From NCBI RefSeq assembly GCF_900110415.1, contig NZ_FODR01000003.1:248001-312000 (forward strand): a stretch of DNA of 64,000 nucleotides, given 5' to 3'. Below are positions 1-7,899 of this stretch, one piece after another. Position 1 is the first letter of the stretch. Every line of letters begins with the position of its first letter. Under the pieces are notes generated by a model. It had not been told where the DNA came from, ran no database searches, and saw only the letters and a list, made by a program, of their open reading frames with translations. The stretch is from Mucilaginibacter sp. OK283. Its GTDB lineage: Bacteria > Bacteroidota > Bacteroidia > Sphingobacteriales > Sphingobacteriaceae. The position numbers and the translations under genes are program-made.

Positions 1-1808
1 ATAAGAGCCCTGCGCTCTTCAGGTAAAAAGGCCGGACCTTCGCTCCCAACCTTTAACTTTTTACCAAAATGTTTTATGGCAAGGTTTTGCGCGTTGGTGT
101 TGAACGATGCTATTTTAAGCTTAGTATCCAGTAACACAATCGAAAGATCGGTGTTTTCAAATATCGACCGAAGGTTAGCTTCTGACTTTATCAATGATTG
201 TTCGGCAGTTTTTTGATCTGTGATATCAATATGCATTACAATTGCATTTTTACTGCTTTTGTCTTGTAACGGCGCTACCAGGAGCTTAAACCAATGCCTT
301 TTGCCTGTTAAATCTTCGTAGTGTTCCAGTCCAAACTCTTTCGCCTCACCCAATAAAACGTTTTTTATACCCCGGGCTGCTTTATCTATATAAACACTAT
401 CAAAACCTATCGCTTTTTCACAAATAGCCAAATAGCTATATCCTACACCATCGTCGGTAATATCGAGCTTATTTTCAAGTATGAATTTTTTCCATGAATC
501 ATTTACTGCAATGATCTTACCTTCTTCATTAAGCAAAGCAATTAAAGGTGGCAACGCATTCAATATTGCCGACTGCATTTGCTGGGCTTTCTTTAGCTCT
601 TCCTGCTTTTCCAATACCTGCTGTTCGGCCTTTTTTTGTTCGCTTATATCTTTAATAAAAACAGACAGGCCTGCTTCCGACGGATAAATAGTATCTTCAT
701 ACCAAAGGCTTAACGGTGCGTAATAATCTTCGCTTCGTACAAATTTTTGTTCATTAAAAGCTTTGTGAAAAGCTTTATACGTTTCAGAACCCACCGATTG
801 GGGAAACACATCCCACACACATTTGCCAATGAGCAATTCGGCCGGGAGGCCAACTGACTCGCAGAATTTTTTATTTACATAAATGTAGCAGAAGTTACTA
901 TCCAGCGAAATAAACCCGTCTGTAATGCGGTCCAAAAAAAGGTCAATCTGTTCGGTTCTTTTTCTTAATAAATTTTCTGCATTCTTTCTTTCGCTAACAT
1001 CCCTGTAATTGCAAACAATGGCATTCACGTCGGCATCGTGGAGCATGTTGGTATAAATGGTTTCTGCCCAAATATAATGTCCTTGTTTATGCATGGCACG
1101 TATGGTTGCAAGCACAGACGAGCCGGGTTTTAACAATATTTCCTGCAGTGTTTTTTCAATAACAGGTATGTCGTCCGGATGAATCAAAGCGATGAAATCA
1201 CGCTCGCGCCTTTCTTCTTCGCGCCAGCCACTTATGCGTTCGGTTGAATGGCTTCTGTAAAATACTTTAAACTTGCTATCCATCAGGGCAATGCCATCAT
1301 GACTATTCTCAATAAGTTTCTGGAAATTTAGTTGAGGTATTGCTTTTTTTTCGTGCTTATTTTTTGCTGTATTTACATTGGCTATACTTAACTGGTCGCT
1401 TTTATCCTTCTGGTTTATAACCCTCGTGAATTTAGCAAACCCCAAAAGCTTTTTATCGTCATCATATATCGGGGTGAAAATAACATTGGCCCAAAACCGC
1501 ACCCCATCCTTTTTTATCTGCCAGCCTTCGCTTTCATGCTTTCCGTTCCTCAGCGCCTTTTTCAGGTGGTTTTGCGGTTTGTTTTTCAGTACATCTTCGG
1601 AGGGGTAGAATATGGAAATATTTTTTTCCAATATTTCTTTTTGGGTATAACCTTTAAGGCGTTTTGCTCCTTCATTCCAGGTGAGGATATAGCCATCAGG
1701 ATCCGTCATGAATATGGCGCATTCATCTACATTTGATACAAACAGATCGAAAAGTGTATTGCCGATTTGATTCGTCAATTTTAAATTGGTTGTGTCTTTA
1801 CCGGGCAT
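1..1808 (-). CDS. Multi-PAS sensor protein, probably histidine kinase (3' end outside window)
   Basis: The reading frame opens at ATG 1808 on the minus strand and runs off the window at base 1 without a stop, giving 602 visible residues. I see four PAS-type modules (about residues 23-131, 160-275, 285-392 and 408-533) and the beginning of a fifth from about 542. Most end in the usual acidic junction motif before a charged helix, such as DVSERKNAE near 270 and DISEQKKAE near 387. There is no signal peptide or membrane segment, so the sensor appears cytoplasmic. The kinase core is not visible, so calling it a histidine kinase is inference from the architecture and from the kinase and receiver genes next to it. 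It is divergent from the hybrid regulator-kinase at 2324. Confidence 0.8.
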   Translation of the reverse strand, partial: MPGKDTTNLKLTNQIGNTLFDLFVSNVDECAIFMTDPDGYILTWNEGAKRLKGYTQKEILEKNISIFYPSEDVLKNKPQNHLKKALRNGKHESEGWQIKKDGVRFWANVIFTPIYDDDKKLLGFAKFTRVINQKDKSDQLSIANVNTAKNKHEKKAIPQLNFQKLIENSHDGIALMDSKFKVFYRSHSTERISGWREEERRERDFIALIHPDDIPVIEKTLQEILLKPGSSVLATIRAMHKQGHYIWAETIYTNMLHDADVNAIVCNYRDVSERKNAENLLRKRTEQIDLFLDRITDGFISLDSNFCYIYVNKKFCESVGLPAELLIGKCVWDVFPQSVGSETYKAFHKAFNEQKFVRSEDYYAPLSLWYEDTIYPSEAGLSVFIKDISEQKKAEQQVLEKQEELKKAQQMQSAILNALPPLIALLNEEGKIIAVNDSWKKFILENKLDITDDGVGYSYLAICEKAIGFDSVYIDKAARGIKNVLLGEAKEFGLEHYEDLTGKRHWFKLLVAPLQDKSSKNAIVMHIDITDQKTAEQSLIKSEANLRSIFENTDLSIVLLDTKLKIASFNTNAQNLAIKHFGKKLKVGSEGPAFLPEERRAL

Positions 1809-2323
1809 TTTATTTATTAATTAATCATAACCTGCGTTATGATCTGTTGATCCGGGACAAGTATATGATAAATTGTTACAGCGGGTTACAATCGACTTAA
1901 ATATAGAAAGATACAAAATTGAAACGTACAAGAAATCAATTTGCTATACGGCGAATACATTATGTGAGTTTCATTTTTTGAAAATACATTTAATTATTAC
2001 CGTACTCAAAAAATAGCTTATTTAACCTTACCTGTTTGGGGTAGCCTTATATTATAAATTAAGTATCGATGTCAACAAGGTTTTTTCGCGAGACGCCAGG
2101 TGATTTGCTCTTTTTTCTAATCCCCTGGCATTTTTGCACGAAATCAGGATTTTAATATTATCCCTGATTTAAAGATATTGCAGGTATTATAACACGTTTT
2201 TTATGCAATAAAGCCCCTTTTAATATATATTCCGGCAGTTTTCATAATTCAACAACCTAATCCAAATTCTACCGTAAAAGCCTATAATTGAAACCACCTA
2301 AGTTAAATTAATTTTAAAGAATT
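1809..2323. other. Divergent intergenic region between two signalling genes
   Basis: These 515 AT-rich bases separate the divergent PAS sensor (minus) and receiver-kinase (plus). Both promoters must lie here, but I find no complete TTG-N19-TAnnTTTG pair that I would defend. No ORF, RNA gene or long inverted repeat is evident. Confidence 0.5.
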
Positions 2324-3886
2324 ATGAACAAGCCTAATACCGCTGTATTGGTCATTGACGATGAAGAATTAGTCCGCGATAACATCGAGGATATATTGAT
2401 GCCGAATTATAATGATGAGGAACAGGAAAATATCGATCAGGCATTTAATATTCTTTTTGATGTTCCAAAGCCGTTATTAGGAACGCGCGCCCGGGGCATT
2501 CCGGAGTTTACCGTTGCAAAGGCTTCCAATGGTATGGAAGGGGCCAGGATGGTGAAAAAAGCTGTTGAAAACGGCACCCCATACGCCGTTATATTTTTGG
2601 ATATGCGGATGCCGGGGTGGAGTGGCCTGGAAACTGCCATGGAAATCCGGAAATATGATGTGAAAGCCGAAATTATTTTTATTACTGCTTTCAGCGACCG
2701 GTCTATTGATGAAATTGTTGAACAGGCCGGGCAAAACGTTGGCTACCATTGTAAGCCTTACGCCCCCGAAGAGATTATTCAGCTGGCTACAAAAGCGGTA
2801 ACCGATTATAATAAATTAAGGAACCTTGAAAAACTGATAGAATCTATCTCTTCTATCGGCTTAAATAAAATGCAGCTGACATCGCTGCTGAAAAATATTC
2901 TTGACCAGCTGGCAGGCTCGTTAGATACCGACCTGGCTTTGATAGGTAAACTTGATGACGATTTTGCCTACGAAAAAATAATTTCTATAGGCGCGATAGA
3001 GGAAAGAATAAATCTTCAGGAGCTGATTGCACGTGTTAAAAGTATACAGATAGAAAAGGATGAAGTAATACAGGTAGATGAGCTTGTGCTTGCCCGCCTT
3101 GATACTTATTCGGTATTCGCGGTGCTTAAAAAACAGGAAAGGCTTAAAACCGAAAAAATGTATATGTTAAAGCTTTTTGTGCAAAACGCCGCCCAGGCTA
3201 TCAGGAATGCCGAATTAAATGAGAAGCTGATACAAAAAGAAAAATTATCGGCCGTAGGGCAGGTAATTGGTATGGTGATGCATGACCTGCGCACGCCTGT
3301 TAAAAATATAAAATTGATGACCGAAATGATGCGCGAGGACGGCCTTGAAAGCGATTTGATCGACCTGATTGATAAATCGGCCGAGCAGGCATCGTTAATT
3401 TTTGATGACTTTTTGGATTTTATAAAAAACACCCCTGTTAAAAAGATACCTGTTAACATCAACAAAGTTGCATGGGATGCGGTGAAACAGGTAGAGATAA
3501 GGGACGGGGCGGCTGATATTATTATAAATGTTAACGTACCCGACCCTTTATTTGTAAATGGCGATGAGAGTAAATTACGCAGAACGTTAAGCAACCTGGT
3601 AAATAATGCGGTTGATGCGCTTCACGATCATAAAACCCCCAACGCCACGCTCAACATCAGTGCCGAAATACAGGACGATTATGTTATTATACGCGTAGCC
3701 GATAATGGCCCGGGTATCCCCGATGAAATAATGAGCACCCTATTTGAACCCTTTGTTACCCGGCAAAAGAAAAACGGCACAGGTTTGGGACTTGCCATTG
3801 TAAAACAATTCATGACCGCGCACGGCGGTGATATTACCGTAAAAAACGATCAGGGCGCTGTGTTTTCTATAAGCTTGCCATTATAA
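2324..3886 (+). CDS. Hybrid response regulator-histidine kinase
   Basis: This is a 520-residue cytoplasmic two-component protein with the receiver in front of the kinase. The receiver (about 5-160) shows the acidic pair IDDE at 11-14, phospho-acceptor Asp93 in FLDMRMPG and the conserved Lys144 in CKPYAPEE. The loop between the first helix and second strand is about 30 residues longer than in CheY-like receivers. A 165-300 linker has no motif I can name, perhaps GAF-like. The H-box is MVMHDLRTPVKN with His320, followed by an N-box (SNLVNNAVDAL), a G1 box (DNGPGIPDE) and GTGLGLAIVKQF. All catalytic features look intact. It is followed after 20 bp by a second kinase, so the two are probably co-transcribed. 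Confidence 0.9.
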   Translation: MNKPNTAVLVIDDEELVRDNIEDILMPNYNDEEQENIDQAFNILFDVPKPLLGTRARGIPEFTVAKASNGMEGARMVKKAVENGTPYAVIFLDMRMPGWSGLETAMEIRKYDVKAEIIFITAFSDRSIDEIVEQAGQNVGYHCKPYAPEEIIQLATKAVTDYNKLRNLEKLIESISSIGLNKMQLTSLLKNILDQLAGSLDTDLALIGKLDDDFAYEKIISIGAIEERINLQELIARVKSIQIEKDEVIQVDELVLARLDTYSVFAVLKKQERLKTEKMYMLKLFVQNAAQAIRNAELNEKLIQKEKLSAVGQVIGMVMHDLRTPVKNIKLMTEMMREDGLESDLIDLIDKSAEQASLIFDDFLDFIKNTPVKKIPVNINKVAWDAVKQVEIRDGAADIIINVNVPDPLFVNGDESKLRRTLSNLVNNAVDALHDHKTPNATLNISAEIQDDYVIIRVADNGPGIPDEIMSTLFEPFVTRQKKNGTGLGLAIVKQFMTAHGGDITVKNDQGAVFSISLPL

Positions 3887-3906
3887 CACCATAACGATAT
3901 ACTAAG

Positions 3907-5724
3907 ATGATTGACATTGCATTGAACGATAGCCAACAGGTTATTAATGCTTCCAATTCGCCGGAAGTTATTGAAGAGCTCACAAAAACAATTGAAACTT
4001 ACCGGGAACTTATGGTGGCATCTGATATAGGCGCCTGGGAGTATTTTACCGAAACGGGTTTTTTGAACTGCAATGAGGAATACTTTTTATTATTAGGCAG
4101 GTCAATTAACGAGTTTGACGATTCGGGCAAAGGAAATTTAAATGAAACGTGGACCAATTTGTTACATCCCGAAGACCGGGAAATGGCCACTGACCGTTTT
4201 GAAGAGTATGTAAACAATCCCACAGATAAGATCTATGAAAGCTTTTTCAGGATGTCCCATGCCAATGGCAGCTGGGTGTGGATCTGGTCGCGCGGGCGCT
4301 ATGTAAATAATAAGCAAGGGAGTAATACAAAACGGATAATAGGTACCCATACCGATGTAACTGCATCAAAAAAAGTAGAGGAACAATTGCAGCTTGAAAA
4401 AATATTACTTCGAACACTTATTGATAATTTGCCCGATCCTATCTATGTAAAAGATAGCACTGCCCGAAAGATATTAGCTAACATTGCTGATGTAGCCAAC
4501 ATTGGTGCAAAATCAGAAGCTGAGGTTATTGGCAAAACCGACCTTGAGTTATTTAGCAATGAAATTGGCATGCGCGGTTACCAGGATGATTTAAATGTAA
4601 TCAACGAAGGTAAAGCGATAGTTAATAAAGAAGAGTTGTTTTTTGACAAAGCGGGCAATAAGCATTGGCTGCTAACTTCAAAAGTGCCGGTGCGAAATGA
4701 GAAAGGGCAGGTTGAACGTATATTGGGCATTGGCTATAACATTACGGAGCGGAAAAAGCACGAGGAAGCTTTAAATAAGCTTAACGAAGAATTAAACCTG
4801 CAATCGGAAGAGCTCCGCCGCCAGGCAGAAGACCTCAGGCTTGCAAATGAACAGTTGATACTGCAAAAAGAGCATGAACTGGAAAAAGCGATAGCCCAGG
4901 GTAAATTTGAAATCGCATCAGAAGTATTACATGATATAGGCAACGCGCTGGTAGGTTTTGGCTCATACCTTAACCGCATTAACCGGGTTATGGACAGGTA
5001 TAACGTTGATACCATTAAAAGCCTGGCGTTGTTTATAAAAAGCCAGCAAAGCGCACTTGAGCGCGCAATTGGTGCAGATAAGGCAAATGCCCTGGTATCG
5101 CTTACCGATAGTATTTACAAATCGCAGGCCGAAAACAAAGGCGAAATTTCAACCGCGGTTACCGAATTATTGAACATTCTTTCGCACATCCAGGATATTT
5201 TAAGTATCCAGCGCCAGTTTGTTAAAGGGCACGGAGGTTCGCATGATCGTAAAATGGTAAACCTGGTAAATATTATTGATGATTGTAAAGCTATGCTTTT
5301 GGCATCTGCAGATAAGAAGGGCATCCAGTTAAAAATAGCTATTGCACCAGGCGAATATGTTTTAAAAGGCGATCATACTAAATTAATGCAGGTTATTTTA
5401 AATGTACTTAAAAACAGCATTGAGGCAATTGATCTTGAAAAAGACGAAAAAACAATTGAGATTAACTTAAGCTCTGGCAACGGATTTTATGAACTAAAGA
5501 TGGCCGACAATGGTAAAGGCTTTGATGCCGAAACGGGAAATAAATTCTTTAAAAGAGGCTTTACAACCAAAGAAAGCGGCACCGGCCTGGGTTTATATAA
5601 TTGCAAATCAATTATCGACAGCCATGATGGTTCATTTCAAATAGAAAGCGATGGCCCCGGCCTTGGTGCTGTTACAACAATAAAATTGCCTTGCAATAGT
5701 GTGGCTATACAGGCAGCTTCATAG
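3907..5724 (+). CDS. PAS-domain sensor histidine kinase with HDIGN-type H-box
   Basis: This 605-residue soluble kinase starts 20 bp after the hybrid kinase gene. Two PAS modules occupy about 33-155 (including WVWIWSRGR, a PAS_3-like signature) and 165-282. A charged coiled coil (about 283-335) leads to the dimerisation helix. The likely phosphorylated His is His342 in EVLHDIGNALVG, an HDIGN-type H-box instead of the usual HE(L/I)RTP. The C-terminal ATPase domain has an N-box (NVLKNSIEAI), DNGKGF, a GFTTKESGTGLGL lid and a final glycine-rich segment. It probably receives input with, or passes phosphate to, the separate receivers encoded just downstream on the opposite strand. The partner assignment is inference. 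Confidence 0.88.
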   Translation: MIDIALNDSQQVINASNSPEVIEELTKTIETYRELMVASDIGAWEYFTETGFLNCNEEYFLLLGRSINEFDDSGKGNLNETWTNLLHPEDREMATDRFEEYVNNPTDKIYESFFRMSHANGSWVWIWSRGRYVNNKQGSNTKRIIGTHTDVTASKKVEEQLQLEKILLRTLIDNLPDPIYVKDSTARKILANIADVANIGAKSEAEVIGKTDLELFSNEIGMRGYQDDLNVINEGKAIVNKEELFFDKAGNKHWLLTSKVPVRNEKGQVERILGIGYNITERKKHEEALNKLNEELNLQSEELRRQAEDLRLANEQLILQKEHELEKAIAQGKFEIASEVLHDIGNALVGFGSYLNRINRVMDRYNVDTIKSLALFIKSQQSALERAIGADKANALVSLTDSIYKSQAENKGEISTAVTELLNILSHIQDILSIQRQFVKGHGGSHDRKMVNLVNIIDDCKAMLLASADKKGIQLKIAIAPGEYVLKGDHTKLMQVILNVLKNSIEAIDLEKDEKTIEINLSSGNGFYELKMADNGKGFDAETGNKFFKRGFTTKESGTGLGLYNCKSIIDSHDGSFQIESDGPGLGAVTTIKLPCNSVAIQAAS

Positions 5725-5859
5725 TGCTGATAACAAAACCATGAACTCATGTTATGTTGATGGTGTAACGATGGACTGTCTTTAGCCGAAAGTCTTAAGT
5801 TCTGAGTCAAAAAAATAAAGCTAACTTTTTACTCAAGACTTAGTATTACTAAGTTACCC

Positions 5860-6219
5860 CTAATTTAAAAGCTTATTGATAGCCTGTACCAGTTTATCAA
5901 TGTCAAAAGGTTTGGGAATATAAACATCGTAATTAAAATTGGCTAACGATATAGCCTGCCGGTGATAGGCAGATATCAGGATAACGGGGATATGGTTGGT
6001 TTCCCTGGTGCTTTTAATGGTTTGGCATATTTTACCGCCATTCATACCAGGTAACATATAATCGGTTAATACAAGGTCGGGTTTATAGGTTTTTATAGAT
6101 TCAATAATGTCCTCTGTATGGGTTAAACCCGTGACCGCAAAATTGTTGTAAACCAAAACATTTTCAATTGTACTTAAAATGTCGGTATCGTCCTCAATTA
6201 CCAAAATGCTTTTCAACAT
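5860..6219 (-). CDS. Single-domain response regulator (CheY-like)
   Basis: This 119-residue protein is a stand-alone receiver. It has VIEDD at 7-11, phospho-acceptor Asp53 in LTDYMLPGMNG, Ser83 as the switch hydroxyl in LISAY, and conserved Lys103 in IPKPFD. No output domain follows, so it probably relays phosphate or regulates a partner by binding. It is convergent with the PAS kinase ending at 5724 and lies 49 bp downstream of a second receiver on the same strand. The likely cognate kinases are the two encoded at 2324-5724. Confidence 0.9.
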   Translation of the reverse strand: MLKSILVIEDDTDILSTIENVLVYNNFAVTGLTHTEDIIESIKTYKPDLVLTDYMLPGMNGGKICQTIKSTRETNHIPVILISAYHRQAISLANFNYDVYIPKPFDIDKLVQAINKLLN

Positions 6220-6268
6220 GGATAAAGAAGTTTAGTTTCGTTCATATTTATATGTATAGTTCTGAAGC

Positions 6269-6679
6269 TTAGGAAACTTCAAAAATGGCCTCGGCCTTTT
6301 GCCTGTTCATTGGTTTTGAAATAAAATCGAACACCAAGGGGTTCATGCGCGACCGGTTGATATCTTTAATTGATATCGACGAAGATAAAAGATATATTTT
6401 ACTTTGCTTAAGCGGATCGATATTTAATCTCCTAAATTCATCCAAAAAATCCCATCCATCCATAACCGGCATTGTCAAGTCCAAAAATATGTAATCAGGA
6501 AAAAGATGGGGGGCGGTATTGCTGATATGCATTAGTTTATCAATAGCGCTTTTGGCATCATAACAGGCATCAATATTTGAATTTGACATCACCCTTTTTA
6601 CTACTTTTTCAAAAATAATATTATCAATCTCGCCATCATCTATTACCAATATATTGGAAGTTATGTTTTTTTGATCCAT
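6269..6679 (-). CDS. Single-domain response regulator (Rcp1-like)
   Basis: This 136-residue stand-alone receiver has VIDDGEID at 12-19, phospho-acceptor Asp67 in IFLDLTMPVMDG, Ser99/Ser100 in the switch strand and Lys122 in ISKPM. The first acidic pair is followed by Gly-Glu rather than Glu-x, and the overall form resembles the small Rcp1-type regulators common in Bacteroidota. It is first in a minus-strand pair with the receiver at 5860-6219. Nothing else is fused to it. A phosphorelay role with the neighbouring PAS kinases is inferred from position only. Confidence 0.88.
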   Translation of the reverse strand: MDQKNITSNILVIDDGEIDNIIFEKVVKRVMSNSNIDACYDAKSAIDKLMHISNTAPHLFPDYIFLDLTMPVMDGWDFLDEFRRLNIDPLKQSKIYLLSSSISIKDINRSRMNPLVFDFISKPMNRQKAEAIFEVS

Positions 6680-6987
6680 CGAAATTAAACTAATATTCTG
6701 TGAAAATGTTTGTTAGGGAAAATGTTTTCCTATAGGCTTTTACTGCTTTTAACTATAATGATAAATACAGAGTTGTACGAAAGCTAATTTAATTATTTAA
6801 TATTAATAAAAAAAGTCGGCAGCCGCCAAAATACCCCGTATTTTAACGGGGTGCCGGGTAGGTGTTTTAACGGGGTGCGCCAAAGCTGTTTAGGCGCTAA
6901 AAGGCTCCTTACGATGCCAGTTTTTTATCACGCCCCCTTATCGGCTTTGTCAAAATAATGATGTACATTTATTGTTATTAAAACAAA
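6680..6987. other. Intergenic region with hairpin and 24-bp direct duplication
   Basis: This 308-bp gap between divergent genes carries a 14-bp sequence, TTTTAACGGGGTGC, twice in direct order (6841-6854 and 6865-6878). The first copy also forms a hairpin with ACCCCGT at 6833-6839. No ORF is seen. The remainder is AT-rich and must hold promoters for the receiver gene and the secreted-protein gene. Confidence 0.5.
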
Positions 6988-7500
6988 ATGAAAAAAACCT
7001 ATTACCTATTGCTATTTGTGCTGATGTCTGCATCAGTTAAAGCCCAAACCGGTTGGATAACACAAAACCTTGATGAAAAATTGTCGATAAAATTTCCGGC
7101 CCAACCCCAAAAAACGACTAAGAATGGTGTTGATATTTATACTGTAAGGGAACCGGACAGTATGGCATACAGCGCTACAATTATAGATTATAAAGTTGTT
7201 CTTCATTTAGACTCGGCCGCCTTAGCGCCAATGAAGGGTAACCAGCAATTCGCTAATCAATTGAGGGCTGGTATAGCGTCTAAAAAAACAAACTATACCT
7301 TTGGGGGTATTACAATTGGCAAATGGAACACCTATGCTACTTATAGTATGTCTGCATCCGAAAATATCAATAAAAATACTTTATTGATTCAAATGATATT
7401 GATTGGTAGCAAAATGTACTCACTTTCATGCAGGATACCCGCTAATATGACCACCAAAAACAACGAGGTTTTTTTTGGTTCCTTCGGGATATTAAAGTAA
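6988..7500 (+). CDS. Secreted hypothetical protein
   Basis: This 170-residue protein begins with a clear signal peptide (Lys-Lys, hydrophobic stretch, cleavage after VKAQ near residue 20), so it is exported to the periplasm or beyond. I recognise no catalytic motif or named domain. The mature part is a mixed alpha/beta-looking sequence with few Cys. The gene stands alone on the plus strand, between the receiver genes and the TonB receptor region, so context gives no function. Confidence 0.75.
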   Translation: MKKTYYLLLFVLMSASVKAQTGWITQNLDEKLSIKFPAQPQKTTKNGVDIYTVREPDSMAYSATIIDYKVVLHLDSAALAPMKGNQQFANQLRAGIASKKTNYTFGGITIGKWNTYATYSMSASENINKNTLLIQMILIGSKMYSLSCRIPANMTTKNNEVFFGSFGILK

Positions 7501-7899
7501 TAAAAGGGCCTTACGCTGTCGCTGAAAAGGGGCTTGAATTCTGAAGATCAAAATGTTGTAAAAAAAACGGGTAATAAACTTCCAAGCCCCTCTTTCCGGC
7601 GAAGCCGAAGAGAGGGTGGCGGGCGCAGCCTCGCCGGGTGAGTCTTCGCCGCCATGTAATATGCATCATCGTCCCTTCATTAAAAGCATAAAAACATTAG
7701 CAAACCAAATTTAAACAGCTTCTTAGAACTTAAGACTATCCGTCAATTTATCGTTAACACGACTTAATAATATGGTTAGCCATGCCATATTGTTAAGTCG
7801 TTTAAAATTAGTAATTAGATTTATTTATACAATAAAATTAGGTTAGACTAATTATTTTTATTTGTTTTGTATCTGAAATTAAAATCGGTCTGCATACAA
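7501..7899. repeat. Intergenic repeat cluster upstream of the TonB receptor gene
   Basis: This gap is mostly repeats. 7584-7653 is a GC-rich hairpin element beginning AAGCCCCTCTTTCC, with a second copy at 15717-15786. 7676-7763 matches parts of the MITE-like element near the window end (63661-63902). 7760-7800 is a hairpin with 16-bp arms and one mismatch. A possible metal-regulator box follows at 7838-7854. No gene is seen. Confidence 0.7.
7838..7854. promoter_or_regulatory. Possible DtxR-family operator
   Basis: TTAGGTTAGACTAATTA lies 46 bp before the receptor start. It contains the inverted half-sites AATTAG/CTAATT (7836-7841 and 7848-7853). The first half agrees well with the published DtxR/IdeR consensus (TTAGGTTAG, then CTAA). 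Iron or manganese control of the receptor is an inference. Confidence 0.4.
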
